NCBI GenBank assembly: GCA_964451325.1
Contig: CAYVHO010000016.1
Location: 9,079 to 73,078, forward strand
Length of the DNA stretch: 64,000 nucleotides
Reading direction: 5' to 3'
Source: JAADHI01 sp964451325
GTDB taxonomy: Bacteria; Nitrospirota; Nitrospiria; SBBL01; JAADHI01
How positions within the stretch are numbered: the first letter of the stretch is position 1; the number at the start of each line of letters is the position of its first letter. Below are positions 1-9,413 of the stretch, one piece after another. The notes under the pieces are model-generated. The model saw only the letters and a list, made by a program, of their open reading frames with translations, was not told the origin of the DNA and searched no databases. Both the position numbers and the translations under genes were made by a program.

Positions 1-1
1 C

Positions 2-1030
2 TGTGTCGGTCAATACAGCGATGCCACAAATCTCTCCCGTGTCATCGCCCTCATGGCGGGTATTCCCATTACGACACCAGCCTACACCGTGGCAAGAAAC
101 TGTGCTTCCGGGATGCAAGCGGTAGTCAATGCCTGCCAAAACATCATTTGTGAAGATGCCGATGTGCAAGTGGCAGGCGGCGTCGAAAACATGAGTCTCG
201 CGCCTTTTATTTCACGGGACATGCGTTTTGGACAACGCCTCAAACATTCTCAAATGATTGATACGATTTGGGAAGGACTCACCGACGGCTTCTGTGGTCA
301 GATCATGGGCAATACCGCAGAAAATCTCGCGGAAGAATTTAAAATCTCTCGACAGGAACAAGATCAATACGCCGTCGAAAGTCACAAACGCGCCTTCCGC
401 GCCACACGTGAAGGTAAATTCCGTGACGAAATCCTGCCCATCTCTATTCCAAAAAGGGTTGCGGGAAAAGAAGTCACGGCCGAAACCTTTGCACAGGACG
501 AAGGCCCCAACATCGCCCTCACGGAACAAATGCTCGGACTTTATCCCACCATCTTTAAAGAAGGCGGTTCCGTCACACCGGGAAATGCCTGCCCCATCAG
601 CGACGGCGCTGCCGCGCTTGTGATTATGTCGGGCGAAAAAGCAAAAGCGCTCGGGAAAGAACCACTCGGCTATGTGCGTGGCTACGCCTCTGTGGGGGTT
701 GAACCCTCCCGTATGGGCATTGGCCCTGCAATCGCCATCCCGGCGGCCCTCAAAAAAGCCAAGCTCTCGCTTTCTGACATGGAACTCATCGAAGTCAACG
801 AAGCCTTTGCTGTGCAATATCTTGCCGTCGAACGCGAACTCAAACTCAAACGAGACATCACCAATGTCAATGGCGGTGCGATTGCACTCGGACACCCTGT
901 TGGCATGAGCGGCACACGTCTCATCATCACACTACTCAAAGAAATGAAACGTCGCAATCTTTCACTCGGCGTCGCCTCACTATGTGTTGGTGGTGGACTG
1001 GGTTCAGCCATGGTACTTGAACGAAAATAG
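2..1030 (+). CDS. Acetyl-CoA acyltransferase (thiolase), 5'-partial
   Basis: Thiolase-family enzyme that cleaves or forms 3-oxoacyl-CoA, the last step of the beta-oxidation turn encoded by the following genes; cytosolic. The frame is open from base 2, so the start lies outside the window. The ATG at 53 is internal, and about 55 N-terminal residues are missing judging from the usual ~390. Visible motifs are the acyl-accepting Cys in ARNCASGMQ (bases 101-103), NEAFAVQ (about 796), GHPVG with the conserved His (about 892) and the C-terminal Cys in SLCVGGGLG. The next gene begins 12 bases downstream after a GGAGG-type ribosome site. Chain-length preference cannot be read from the sequence. Confidence 0.95.
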   Translation, partial: CVGQYSDATNLSRVIALMAGIPITTPAYTVARNCASGMQAVVNACQNIICEDADVQVAGGVENMSLAPFISRDMRFGQRLKHSQMIDTIWEGLTDGFCGQIMGNTAENLAEEFKISRQEQDQYAVESHKRAFRATREGKFRDEILPISIPKRVAGKEVTAETFAQDEGPNIALTEQMLGLYPTIFKEGGSVTPGNACPISDGAAALVIMSGEKAKALGKEPLGYVRGYASVGVEPSRMGIGPAIAIPAALKKAKLSLSDMELIEVNEAFAVQYLAVERELKLKRDITNVNGGAIALGHPVGMSGTRLIITLLKEMKRRNLSLGVASLCVGGGLGSAMVLERK

Positions 1031-1042
1031 GGAGGCCAAACC

Positions 1043-2251
1043 ATGTACATTTATAAAGCAGCAGTGATCGGTGCAGGCACCATGGGCGCGGGCATTGCGC
1101 AAGTCATTACCTACTCAGGTCTTCCCGTTATTTTACGAGACGTCACGCAGGAAGCGGTAGATAAAGGATTGGCAACCGTTCGAAAAATCTATCAGGGACG
1201 GGTCGATAAAGGAAAAATGACTGCGGCTGAATTAGAACAAAAGATGGCTCTCGTGAGTGGTGCGACAGACGATACGGGTTTTTCTGATGTCGATATCGTC
1301 ATTGAAGCGATTTACGAAGACCTTGAAGCCAAACAAAAACTTTTTCAAGCCCTGGAAAAAGTTTGCCCCGAAGGATGTATTTTCGCCAGTAATACCTCTT
1401 CTTTGCCTATTTCGGCGATTGCCTCAGCCACAAAAAAACCTGATAAAGTCATCGGCATGCATTTTTTTAATCCCGCACCCGTCATGAAATTGGTCGAAGT
1501 CGTACCCGGTCTTGGCACATCTCAGGAAACCATTGATGACGTCGTGCTCTTTTCAGAGAGTTTGAGAAAAATTCCGATTCGTGTACAGGAGTGCGCGGGA
1601 TTTCTGGTCAATCGGCTGCTCATGCCTTATCTCAACGAAGCCGCTATTGCCCTTCAAGAAGGGGCTGCCTCCGCAAAAGAAATCGACGACGCGCTGGTCA
1701 AACTCGGCATGCCCATGGGGCCACTCACGCTTTTTGACATGGTGGGTATTGATGTCTCTGTTAAAGTCGCCGACATCCTGCACGACGCCTACGGGACACG
1801 TGCAACAGCTGCCCGTATCCTGCGGGAACTGGATCAAGCCGGACGCTTCGGTTTAAAAAATGGGGCGGGTTTTTATGATTATGCCGACGATAAAAAAGGC
1901 GACCTCAATAGCCTTATCCAAAAAGTTCAAGCCGAAGGCACAGCAAAAACTGACTTTTCAGCCAATCGTATCATCATGCCCATGATCAATGAAGCCGTTA
2001 TCTCGCTGCAAGAAGGGGTGGCTTCTGCCGAAGACATCGACATTGCAATGATGGCGGGTACGGGATTTCCGCAGGATAAAGGGGGGCCCTTGCATTATGC
2101 CGATCAAATTGGCGTGGATCTCGTTTTGTCCGAACTAAAAGCCTTGTGCGAAACACTCGGAGATCGTTTCTGGCCCGCCCCTATGCTCAAACGTATGGTC
2201 CAGGGCGGATATCTGGGTAAAAAATCAGGGAAAGGCTTTTTCCAATATTAA
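1043..2251 (+). CDS. 3-hydroxyacyl-CoA dehydrogenase
   Basis: NAD-dependent oxidation of 3-hydroxyacyl-CoA to 3-oxoacyl-CoA, the step before the thiolase. The 402 residues begin with a Rossmann fold carrying GAGTMG (residues 10-15). SNTSSLPI and GMHFFNP (catalytic His region, about residues 115-145) follow, then a first C-terminal dimerisation domain with AGFLVNRLL (about 190). A second copy of the C-terminal domain (about 300-400, FSANRIIMPMINEA) makes it longer than the ~280-residue single-domain enzymes and more like the dehydrogenase half of FadB/FadJ, but without a fused hydratase. A separate hydratase gene follows 25 bases downstream. Confidence 0.93.
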   Translation: MYIYKAAVIGAGTMGAGIAQVITYSGLPVILRDVTQEAVDKGLATVRKIYQGRVDKGKMTAAELEQKMALVSGATDDTGFSDVDIVIEAIYEDLEAKQKLFQALEKVCPEGCIFASNTSSLPISAIASATKKPDKVIGMHFFNPAPVMKLVEVVPGLGTSQETIDDVVLFSESLRKIPIRVQECAGFLVNRLLMPYLNEAAIALQEGAASAKEIDDALVKLGMPMGPLTLFDMVGIDVSVKVADILHDAYGTRATAARILRELDQAGRFGLKNGAGFYDYADDKKGDLNSLIQKVQAEGTAKTDFSANRIIMPMINEAVISLQEGVASAEDIDIAMMAGTGFPQDKGGPLHYADQIGVDLVLSELKALCETLGDRFWPAPMLKRMVQGGYLGKKSGKGFFQY

Positions 2252-2276
2252 CCGTAATATTACAGAGGAGAGACGA

Positions 2277-3056
2277 TTGGCAGACCCACTTGTAAGTTAT
2301 ACGGAAGACGGCCCCATCGCAATTGTCACCATCAGCAACCCGCCAAAAAATGTGCTGACCATTCCCTTAATCGAAGCCTTTGAAACTGTCGTTGAGGATC
2401 TTGAAAAAAAAGAGGGAATCAAAGCAATCGTCATCACAGGTTCTGGTCCAATATTTATTGCGGGTGCAGACATCAAAGTCATCGCATCCATCAAATCACC
2501 CGAAGCAGGAGAAGCCCTTGCCAGACGTGGACAAGCCCTCTTTAACAAAATTGAGCAAATGCAAAAAGTGGTCATCGCAGCCATCAACGGTTATTGTCTA
2601 GGCGGCGGCATGGAACTCGCGATGGCCTGTCACCTGCGTATCTTGGGAGACCGTGTACGGATGGGACAACCCGAGATCAATCTGGGCATCATCCCTGGTT
2701 TTGGCGGCACGCAACGTCTGCCCCGAATCGTCGGACAGGCCAAGGCCATTGAACTTATTTTAAGTGGCGACATGATCAATGCCGAAGAAGCAAAACGCAT
2801 CGGACTTGCAAACAAGGTTGTGCCAGAGGGGGAAGTCTTAAAACAAGCCTTAGGACTCGCAAAAAAAATCGCATCAAAAAGCCGATCTGCGATTGAAGCC
2901 ATTATGAAGGCCATCGAAGAAGGCATGAACGAACCACTCTCCATTGGTTTGGGCCGTGAAGCCCAGTTGTTTGGTCAGATCTGCCAAACCGAAGATATGC
3001 GGGAAGGCATTACCGCCTTCCTTGAAAAACGTCAACCCAAGTTTCAAGACAAATAA
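2277..3056 (+). CDS. Enoyl-CoA hydratase (crotonase family)
   Basis: Hydrates trans-2-enoyl-CoA to 3-hydroxyacyl-CoA. It has 259 residues with both catalytic glutamates in the normal 20-residue spacing: E113 in GGGMELAM and E133 in QPEINLGIIPG. Oxyanion-hole segments are FIAGADIK (60-67) and CLGGGMEL. The start is TTG at 2277, supported by a GAGGAG ribosome site at 2265-2270 and by alignment of the N-terminus with the family; no ATG is suitably placed. It lies in the beta-oxidation operon, followed by a 112-base spacer that holds a repeat-like element before the acyl-CoA dehydrogenase. Confidence 0.93.
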   Translation: MADPLVSYTEDGPIAIVTISNPPKNVLTIPLIEAFETVVEDLEKKEGIKAIVITGSGPIFIAGADIKVIASIKSPEAGEALARRGQALFNKIEQMQKVVIAAINGYCLGGGMELAMACHLRILGDRVRMGQPEINLGIIPGFGGTQRLPRIVGQAKAIELILSGDMINAEEAKRIGLANKVVPEGEVLKQALGLAKKIASKSRSAIEAIMKAIEEGMNEPLSIGLGREAQLFGQICQTEDMREGITAFLEKRQPKFQDK

Positions 3057-3063
3057 AGACTGC

Positions 3064-3149
3064 CCCTCCCTCAATCCCTCCCCCATTACACGGTGGCGGG
3101 AAACTTGCTCCCTCCCCATGTAAAGCGGGGAAGGCATTGGGTGGGAGCG
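3064..3149. repeat. REP-like nested inverted repeat in the operon spacer
   Basis: The spacer between the hydratase and dehydrogenase genes is rich in CCCTCCC runs and folds on itself. CTCCCTCAAT (3066-3075) faces ATTGGGTGGGAG (3136-3147) imperfectly, and TCCCC (3113-3117) pairs with GGGGA (3127-3131) inside it. The layout is that of a dispersed intergenic REP/BIME-type element. Whether it recurs elsewhere in the genome cannot be seen here; no second copy is obvious in this window. Confidence 0.45.
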
Positions 3150-3168
3150 AACACAGAAGGGAGAGCCG

Positions 3169-4329
3169 ATGGACTTTATCTTTACCGAAGAACAAACCAT
3201 GCTCCGAGACATGGTTCGGAAATTTGTTGATCAGGAGATTAAACCGCTCGCCCAGCAAATCGACAAAGAACACAATGTCGCACTGGTTCAAGGCATTCTC
3301 AAAAAAGCCGCCCCCCTTGGATTACTGGGTATCCCCTTTCCTGAAAAATACGGTGGCTCAAACATGGGGGAGATGGGTTATGCCATTCTACTTGAAGAGC
3401 TTTCACGCGGATGCGCATCCACCAGCGTGACAATCGGCGCGCACATTGGTTTGGCAGGCACTTCTATCCTCATCGGGGGGAGTGAGGCCCAAAAAGAAAA
3501 ATACCTCAACCCTTTGGCTTTGGGCGAAAAACTCGGGGCCTATGCACTCACCGAGCCGGGCGCGGGTTCAGATGCCGCAAGTCTGCAACTCTCTGCCAAA
3601 GAGGACGGAAATCACTATATCTTAAACGGCACAAAACTCTGGATTACAAATGGCGATATTGCGGATACCATTGTGGTTTATGGTCTCAGCAATCCAGAAC
3701 TCAAAGCCAGGGGTGGTATCACCGCTTTTATTGTTGACGCCGATACGCCCGGTTTTTCGGCCAACCGCATCGAAGATAAAATGGGTCTGCGCGGTTCCGC
3801 CACGGCAGAACTTGTTTTTCAAGATGTGCGTGTCCCGACAGAAAACATACTCGGAGAAGTCGGTATGGGTTTTGTGATCGCCATGCAAACCCTAGACGAA
3901 TCCCGTCTCTCCTTGGCCGCCGCCTGTATTGGTGCCGCAAAAGAAGTACTGGCCATGTCTGTCGATTTTTCAAAAAAACGTGTCGCCTTTAAACAAGCCA
4001 TCGCTCAATTTCAGGCCATTCAGTTTATGATCGCAGACATGACGGCTGAAATATTCCAAATGGAATCCATCGTCTACCGCACCGCCTGGATGTATGACCA
4101 GGGCACAAAAATTCCAAGAGAAGGTGCGATTTGCAAATTATTTTGCTCCGAGGCCTTAGATCGCATCGTGGATAAAGCCGTTCAAATTCATGGGGGAAAT
4201 GGCTTTATGGGGGAACATCCCGTCGAGCGTTTTTACCGCGATTCACGGGTCAACCGGATTTTTGAAGGCACCAGTGAAATTCAACGCATGGTCATTGCGG
4301 AAGATGTTCTGAAAAAAGGGAGTTATTGA
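3169..4329 (+). CDS. Acyl-CoA dehydrogenase (short-chain type)
   Basis: FAD enzyme that introduces the alpha,beta double bond into acyl-CoA and hands electrons to ETF, whose genes follow directly. The 386 residues match the family. The flavin-binding YALTEPGAGSDAASL and LWITNG motifs lie in the first half, and the C-terminal signature FEGTSEIQRMVIAEDVL carries the probable catalytic base E366, the position used by butyryl-CoA dehydrogenases. The ribosome site GGGAGAG precedes the ATG. The stop overlaps the start of etfB (TGATG), indicating translational coupling. Length and base position suggest a short-chain substrate, but this is inference. Confidence 0.94.
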   Translation: MDFIFTEEQTMLRDMVRKFVDQEIKPLAQQIDKEHNVALVQGILKKAAPLGLLGIPFPEKYGGSNMGEMGYAILLEELSRGCASTSVTIGAHIGLAGTSILIGGSEAQKEKYLNPLALGEKLGAYALTEPGAGSDAASLQLSAKEDGNHYILNGTKLWITNGDIADTIVVYGLSNPELKARGGITAFIVDADTPGFSANRIEDKMGLRGSATAELVFQDVRVPTENILGEVGMGFVIAMQTLDESRLSLAAACIGAAKEVLAMSVDFSKKRVAFKQAIAQFQAIQFMIADMTAEIFQMESIVYRTAWMYDQGTKIPREGAICKLFCSEALDRIVDKAVQIHGGNGFMGEHPVERFYRDSRVNRIFEGTSEIQRMVIAEDVLKKGSY

Positions 4330-5123
4330 TGAATATCGCCGTCTGTATCAAACAAGTGCCTGCGACGGAATCCAAAATCAAACCCGCAGCCGATGGTAAA
4401 GATATCGACCGTACAGGCCTGTCGTTTGTCGTGAATCCTTACGATGAATTTGGTGTCGAAGAGGCCCTCAAAATTAAGGAACAAGTGGGCAGAGGGACAG
4501 TCACCGTGATCAGCATCGGCGAAGACAAAGTCACCGAAGCCTTGCGTACCTGTCTCGCGATGGGTGCAGATCGGGCCATTCACATCAAAGATTCGGCTTT
4601 ACGTGGCAGCGATACCCATGCGATTGCGCGTGTATTGAGCGCAGCGCTTCAAAAAGAAAACTACGACATTATTTTTTTTGGAAAACAAGCTATTGACGAT
4701 GATAGCGGCGCAGTGGGGATTCACGTCGCAGAAATGATGAATCTACCCCATGTCGCCGCCATCAATAAACTTGAAGTCTCGTCAGAGGACAAAAAAGCCA
4801 TCGCCCATCGGCAGATTGAGGGGGGCACAGAAATCATCGATATCCCCTTGCCTGCAATTTTCACCTGTCAAAAAGAACTCAATGAACCCCGTTATGCCTC
4901 ACTGCCAGGCATCATGAAGGCCAAACAAAAACCCATGACCGTACTTGGCCTCGTAGACCTGCACATCCCCACAGATTCCGTCGGGGCGGACAAGGCCATG
5001 ATTTCCTGTGAGCAACTCACACCACCTCCGACTCGTGCGGCGGGAACACCGCTTGAAGGCAATGTAGAAGAGGCTGTTTCAGAATTGGTCCGACTGCTTC
5101 ACGAAGAGGCAAAAGTTTTTTAG
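4329..5123 (+). CDS. etfB: Electron transfer flavoprotein, beta subunit
   Basis: Small subunit of the ETF heterodimer that accepts electrons from acyl-CoA dehydrogenase. It has 264 residues from the ATG at 4329; a TTG at 4326 would add one residue. The ATG overlaps the upstream stop as TGATG. Family features include CIKQVPATESKIK at the N-terminus, GADRAIHI, and the stretch from about residue 110 (FFGKQAIDDDSGAVG) that contacts AMP in known ETFs. It pairs with etfA, 52 bases downstream. Confidence 0.95.
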   Translation: MNIAVCIKQVPATESKIKPAADGKDIDRTGLSFVVNPYDEFGVEEALKIKEQVGRGTVTVISIGEDKVTEALRTCLAMGADRAIHIKDSALRGSDTHAIARVLSAALQKENYDIIFFGKQAIDDDSGAVGIHVAEMMNLPHVAAINKLEVSSEDKKAIAHRQIEGGTEIIDIPLPAIFTCQKELNEPRYASLPGIMKAKQKPMTVLGLVDLHIPTDSVGADKAMISCEQLTPPPTRAAGTPLEGNVEEAVSELVRLLHEEAKVF

Positions 5124-5175
5124 AGCAAAAAAACAAAACAGCACTTTTTTGAGCAAAACTGATAAGGACATCAAT

Positions 5176-6168
5176 ATGGGGCAAATTCTAGTCTTTTCCG
5201 AACAACGAAATGGAAAACTCAAACGTGTTGCCTTGGAAGCACTCGGCGCTGCACGCGATCTGGCATCTCAAACAAATGCAAAAGTTACAGCCATTCTCAT
5301 AGGTGAAAATATCGCTTCACAAACAAAAGCCTTAAGTACAAGAGGCGCAGATACGGTTTTTGTCGTTGATGATCCCGCTTTTGCACAATATTCCTCAGAA
5401 GGCTACGCGACGGTCATCGCCGATATCGCAAAAAAAGAAGACACTTCATTGATTTTAATGGGTGCAACAGCGATGGGCAAAGACCTTGGCCCCAAAGTGG
5501 CTGCAAAACTTGGCGGCCCTTTTGCTGGAGATTGCATCAAATTAGAATGCAATCGCGAAGAAAAAATCACCGCAACACGTCCCATGTACGGTGGCAAAAT
5601 TATTTCAATGGTGCGCAGCCATACAAACAAATACCAAGTGGTCACGCTGCGTCCCAATGTCTTTCCCCTCAATCAAGCCGATGAAAATAAAGAAACCGTA
5701 CTCGAAAAGATAGACACACTGCCCGACCTTTCTTCGATGAAAGCCGTCATCAAAGAAATTCTTGCCAGCGCGAATACAAAAATAGACTTAACTGAAGCCG
5801 ACATCATCGTATCCGGTGGACGTGGCTTGAAAGCCCCGGAAAATTTTGCCTTGATTGAAGCACTGGCCGAGGCACTGGGCGCTGCCGTGGGCGCCTCACG
5901 TGCCGCAGTGGATGCGGGCTGGAAACCCCACAGCTATCAAGTCGGTTTGACCGGGAAAACGGTCTCCCCTTCTCTTTACATTGCTTGTGGTATTTCTGGT
6001 GCGATTCAACATCAGGCGGGCATGTCTTCTTCAAAATACATCGTTGCAATCAATAAAGATATAAATGCCCCTATTTTCAAAATAGCAAACTACGGTATTG
6101 TCGGTGATCTTTTTGAAATTGTGCCTTTGTTGACAGAAGCGATTAAAACCATTAAAAATGGAGAGTAA
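5176..6168 (+). CDS. etfA: Electron transfer flavoprotein, alpha subunit
   Basis: Large, FAD-binding subunit of ETF. The start is placed at ATG 5176 because AAGG at 5164-5167 gives a normal 8-base spacing and the family begins with a sequence like MGQILVFSEQ. A longer TTG start at 5149 has no ribosome site. The C-terminal FAD domain is complete: SGGRGLKAPENF, GASRAAVDAGW and the CGISGAIQHQAGM signature, ending near IVPLLTEAI. With EtfB and the FixC-like protein it forms the electron path from acyl-CoA to the quinone pool. Confidence 0.95.
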   Translation: MGQILVFSEQRNGKLKRVALEALGAARDLASQTNAKVTAILIGENIASQTKALSTRGADTVFVVDDPAFAQYSSEGYATVIADIAKKEDTSLILMGATAMGKDLGPKVAAKLGGPFAGDCIKLECNREEKITATRPMYGGKIISMVRSHTNKYQVVTLRPNVFPLNQADENKETVLEKIDTLPDLSSMKAVIKEILASANTKIDLTEADIIVSGGRGLKAPENFALIEALAEALGAAVGASRAAVDAGWKPHSYQVGLTGKTVSPSLYIACGISGAIQHQAGMSSSKYIVAINKDINAPIFKIANYGIVGDLFEIVPLLTEAIKTIKNGE

Positions 6169-6222
6169 TGATTCGTTAAGCAAGATGGACCATTACTCCG
6201 TAGCACTTACTTAGGGAAATCG

Positions 6223-7533
6223 ATGTCTGATAAATTTGATGTCGCCATCGTCGGTGCTGGCCCTTCGGGTTCCGCTGCCGCGCTGACCTTGGCAAAAGCC
6301 GGTTTGTCTGTGGTTGTTTTTGAACGGGGGGAGTTTCCCGGTTCTAAAAACATGTTTGGCGGGGTACTCTATACGCCAATTCTCGACAAACTTGTGCCTA
6401 ATTTTTGGAAAGAAGCACCCCTTGAACGACATATTGTCAAGCGGCGTTTTGGACTTTTTTCTGAATCCTCAGAGGCCGCTTTTGAATTTCGCTGTGAAGA
6501 TTTCAATCAAAAACCACCCTTCAATCAAAGCTTCTCTGCACTACGCGCACAATTTGATCCCTGGCTCGCAAAAAAAGCAGAAGACGCCGGTGCATTGATT
6601 ATTACAGAAACGGTCGTAGATGACCTGCTTTGGAAAGACGGAAAGGTCATCGGGGTCAAGGCGCGGCGCGAAGGAGGTGAAATAGAAGCCGACGTTGTCA
6701 TTGCCGCCGATGGAGTGAACTCTTTTCTCGCAAAAAAAAGTGGACTGCGTAAAAACTTCACTTGGAATGTGCTCGCTGTTGCTGCAAAAGAAATTATCGC
6801 ATTGCCCAGAGGCACCATCGAAGACCGTTTTGGACTTGAAGGAGATGAAGGCCTTGCGATGGAATGTTTTGGAGATGTTGTGGCTGGAACGGTGGGTGCA
6901 GGATTTATTTATACCAACAAAGAAACACTTTCCGTAGGGGTCGCCTGCTCAATCAACGCCTTCATCGACAAAAAAATCGTGCCCAATGACCTGCTCGAGC
7001 GCTTTAAAGCCCACCCCAGCATCCGCCGTCTTATCCGAGGAGGAGAAACCCTTGAATATGCCGGACACATGATCCCGGAAGGGGGTCACAAACAAGTCCC
7101 GGAAGTCATTGCCGACGGGCTATTACTCGTGGGAGATGCGGCACACCTGGTGAATGCCTCTTTTTATCATGAAGGCACGAACCTTGCGATGGCTTCAGGC
7201 CTTTTTGCGGCAGAAACCATTATTGAAGCAAAAAAGAAAGAAGACTTTTCACAACGAGGACTCAAAAGCTATTTAAAAAAACTGGAAGAAAGCTTTGTTT
7301 TAAAAGATCTCAAAAAATATCGTCAGGTCGAAGATTGGGCCCATAAAAATGGCCGTTTTTTCAAAGAATATCCCGACCTCATGTTGGATGTCTTGAAGGA
7401 TTATTTCACCATTTCCGAAATACCAAAGACCATTATCCAACAAAATATTGTTAAAAAACTCCGTTCACAACTCAAACCTTTGCGAACACTCGTTGAACTC
7501 AACCGTTTCAGAAAAAGCTTCTTTTCTTCTTAA
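6223..7533 (+). CDS. fixC: FixC-like ETF:quinone oxidoreductase, flavoprotein
   Basis: FAD-dependent membrane-associated oxidoreductase expected to oxidise reduced ETF and reduce quinone. It has 436 residues, the size of FixC rather than of fused ETF-QO (~560), which carries a C-terminal 4Fe-4S domain. A dinucleotide fold with GAGPSG (11-16) and FERG (about 35) lies at the N-terminus, and GDAAHLVNASFYHEG with the second FAD contact near residue 305-320. The usual small ferredoxin partner FixX is absent: the 206 bases that follow hold no cysteine-rich frame. The last 22 coding bases recur at 9414-9435. Confidence 0.9.
   Translation: MSDKFDVAIVGAGPSGSAAALTLAKAGLSVVVFERGEFPGSKNMFGGVLYTPILDKLVPNFWKEAPLERHIVKRRFGLFSESSEAAFEFRCEDFNQKPPFNQSFSALRAQFDPWLAKKAEDAGALIITETVVDDLLWKDGKVIGVKARREGGEIEADVVIAADGVNSFLAKKSGLRKNFTWNVLAVAAKEIIALPRGTIEDRFGLEGDEGLAMECFGDVVAGTVGAGFIYTNKETLSVGVACSINAFIDKKIVPNDLLERFKAHPSIRRLIRGGETLEYAGHMIPEGGHKQVPEVIADGLLLVGDAAHLVNASFYHEGTNLAMASGLFAAETIIEAKKKEDFSQRGLKSYLKKLEESFVLKDLKKYRQVEDWAHKNGRFFKEYPDLMLDVLKDYFTISEIPKTIIQQNIVKKLRSQLKPLRTLVELNRFRKSFFSS
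7508..7529 (+). repeat. 22-bp direct repeat, copy 1 (3' end of fixC-like gene)
   Basis: Begins TCAGAAAAAG and ends CTTTTCTTC. It encodes the terminal residues RKSFFSS of the FixC-like protein. An exact copy is at 9414-9435, 1,906 bases away, and the lipoprotein gene lies between them. Confidence 0.9.
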
Positions 7534-7739
7534 GCAATATTCCTTACAGCCATGCCAACAATTCGAATAGACGTTTAAGTGTAAACCATGGCGCCGTATG
7601 CGATAAGAGTAAGCGACGATTTCATGGTAGGACATCATTTTGATATCCCTATTTTTCGTTGTTTTAAAAAAATGAGAAGTTATTCTATAGTCTTGTTATG
7701 TGTTAAAGCTACCAGAAAACTAACCGTGAGAGGGATCTT

Positions 7740-9401
7740 ATGTCGGTCGCCCACGCGTTTATGCAGTCCGAAAGAGTATCCGCTGTGAGATCTAAAAGCC
7801 TATTTATCTGCTTATTCTTATTTATGTCTTGTTCTAATAATGACGCCAGTAACGAACAACGACCCACCGGAAATGATTCTATCAGCCTTGAATTCCACCG
7901 AATAAGTTCCACAGGTCTTGACCCAATTCAGGTTGTGGCAACAATCAACAAAAAGGGAATCCCCAGCGCCGGTTTAACCCCCTCTGTTTCGCTGACTAAG
8001 GGAAGTCTAAGCGCCATCAGTGACAACGGTGACGGTAGCTACACTTTTACGATAACGCCCACGGAAACGGGCGAGTACCCCGTTACGGTGAGCTATGCAG
8101 ACATATCCGTTACCAGGACACCCATCGTCTTGATGAGTGTCCATGCGGATTGGGATCAACCGATGTCGGTACCGGGCTATGTCAACACCGAAGGATATGA
8201 AGATGGCGTAACCATTACACCCGACGGTGAGTACCTCTTCGTGCAGACCGGACCACAATACTTCTCAGGACTCTTTGTGATGCAAGCCTCGCGTGCAAAC
8301 GGTGGTTGTGGTGGCGCAACGTCACGTCTAACACCAAATCGCTGTAATCATCCATGGATCGATAATACCATCGGCCCTTATGTTGCCCCTGAGAGACCCG
8401 GTTTTTTTGACGGCCGCTACAGTGGAACCACTATTTTGCACAACGCTAATTCCTGGGGCATAGGTGTGGACCAGTCACCCAACTACGCCATTTCAACGAT
8501 GTTTTATGGCTTCAAACGCCAATCTGACGGCACATTTAAAGAACCGTTCTATGTCGCCTTTAACGATCTTAACGATGGCATTGTTGGCCCGTTTGGGCTG
8601 AGTTTTATGATGAATGGCGATGGGACTGCGACAACACTTTTTACTTTTAATGATCCTACCGATCCAGATAAGGTCGATTTTGACAATGATGGCATCGACG
8701 ATGCGGAGAGCTATTTTGACGTCTATAAAACCCGAATAACGCTCGGTCAAAATAATAATCTAGGTGACTTCGTCTACTCAGGAACACCGGAAACCCCTCC
8801 CGTTCGCGGCACTATTTTTAATTCGACGTTAGTTGATTTTGGAAAAACAGGACTCGATGGTATCGCCGGCACCCAAGGAAACTCCCATCTTTATGCGCCT
8901 GGAGGAATTGTTAAATCTATTTGGATAGATGATGAGTTCGATCAGATCGGGGTTGGTGATAGTAGAGATATATCGGTCCATATCCTCACCTCTGGAGACC
9001 TTGACAATGGAACATGGGCCAAAGTAACCCTACCGTCTAATATCAATGGTGCCGAGCCAAACCATGAAATTCAACCATTTTTTGACGGCAACGGACTCTA
9101 CTTCGCTTTAACGATTAAAAACGTTCGCAATCATGAAATTTTTTACTCGGCTTACTCAGGCACACATGATCAAGCTGGCTACAGCAATAATGCCAATTGG
9201 GCAACACCGGTACGTATAGTTGAAATCGACACTGCAGTTACCACACCCGGACGCATTATTAGCCTGGGTGAACCGACCATCGGCGTTTACAACGGTGAAA
9301 CTTATCTTTATTTTGTCTACGTCCTGGTTAGAGCAATTGATACGCAAGGCACACTAATCGCTGACGTGAATCTACAGGCTGGTTTTATGAAAAAGAAGTG
9401 A
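7740..9401 (+). CDS. Predicted lipoprotein with an Ig-like domain and a possible beta-propeller
   Basis: Function unknown. The 553 residues start with a basic n-region, a hydrophobic segment (21-30) and Cys31 in a weak lipobox (FMSC), so outer-membrane or periplasmic anchoring is likely. Residues about 45-130 resemble a bacterial Ig-like/invasin repeat (SDNGDGSYTFTITPTETGEY). The remainder holds TolB-like blades (VTITPDGEYLFVQ) and an acidic DFDNDGIDDAE segment that may bind calcium. The ribosome site GAGAGGG lies five bases before the ATG. The gene stands alone on a segment bracketed by a duplicated fixC 3' end, which suggests acquisition by insertion. Confidence 0.7.
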   Translation: MSVAHAFMQSERVSAVRSKSLFICLFLFMSCSNNDASNEQRPTGNDSISLEFHRISSTGLDPIQVVATINKKGIPSAGLTPSVSLTKGSLSAISDNGDGSYTFTITPTETGEYPVTVSYADISVTRTPIVLMSVHADWDQPMSVPGYVNTEGYEDGVTITPDGEYLFVQTGPQYFSGLFVMQASRANGGCGGATSRLTPNRCNHPWIDNTIGPYVAPERPGFFDGRYSGTTILHNANSWGIGVDQSPNYAISTMFYGFKRQSDGTFKEPFYVAFNDLNDGIVGPFGLSFMMNGDGTATTLFTFNDPTDPDKVDFDNDGIDDAESYFDVYKTRITLGQNNNLGDFVYSGTPETPPVRGTIFNSTLVDFGKTGLDGIAGTQGNSHLYAPGGIVKSIWIDDEFDQIGVGDSRDISVHILTSGDLDNGTWAKVTLPSNINGAEPNHEIQPFFDGNGLYFALTIKNVRNHEIFYSAYSGTHDQAGYSNNANWATPVRIVEIDTAVTTPGRIISLGEPTIGVYNGETYLYFVYVLVRAIDTQGTLIADVNLQAGFMKKK

Positions 9402-9413
9402 GAGAAGAAAAAA

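Noticed and set aside
212..895. Long minus-strand frame opposite the thiolase gene
   Set aside because: It is the shadow of a conserved coding region; the thiolase motifs on the plus strand fix the true frame.
7588..7788. 66-codon plus-strand frame after the fixC-like gene, tested as fixX
   Set aside because: Its few cysteines do not form a ferredoxin pattern, it overlaps the lipoprotein gene and has no ribosome site.
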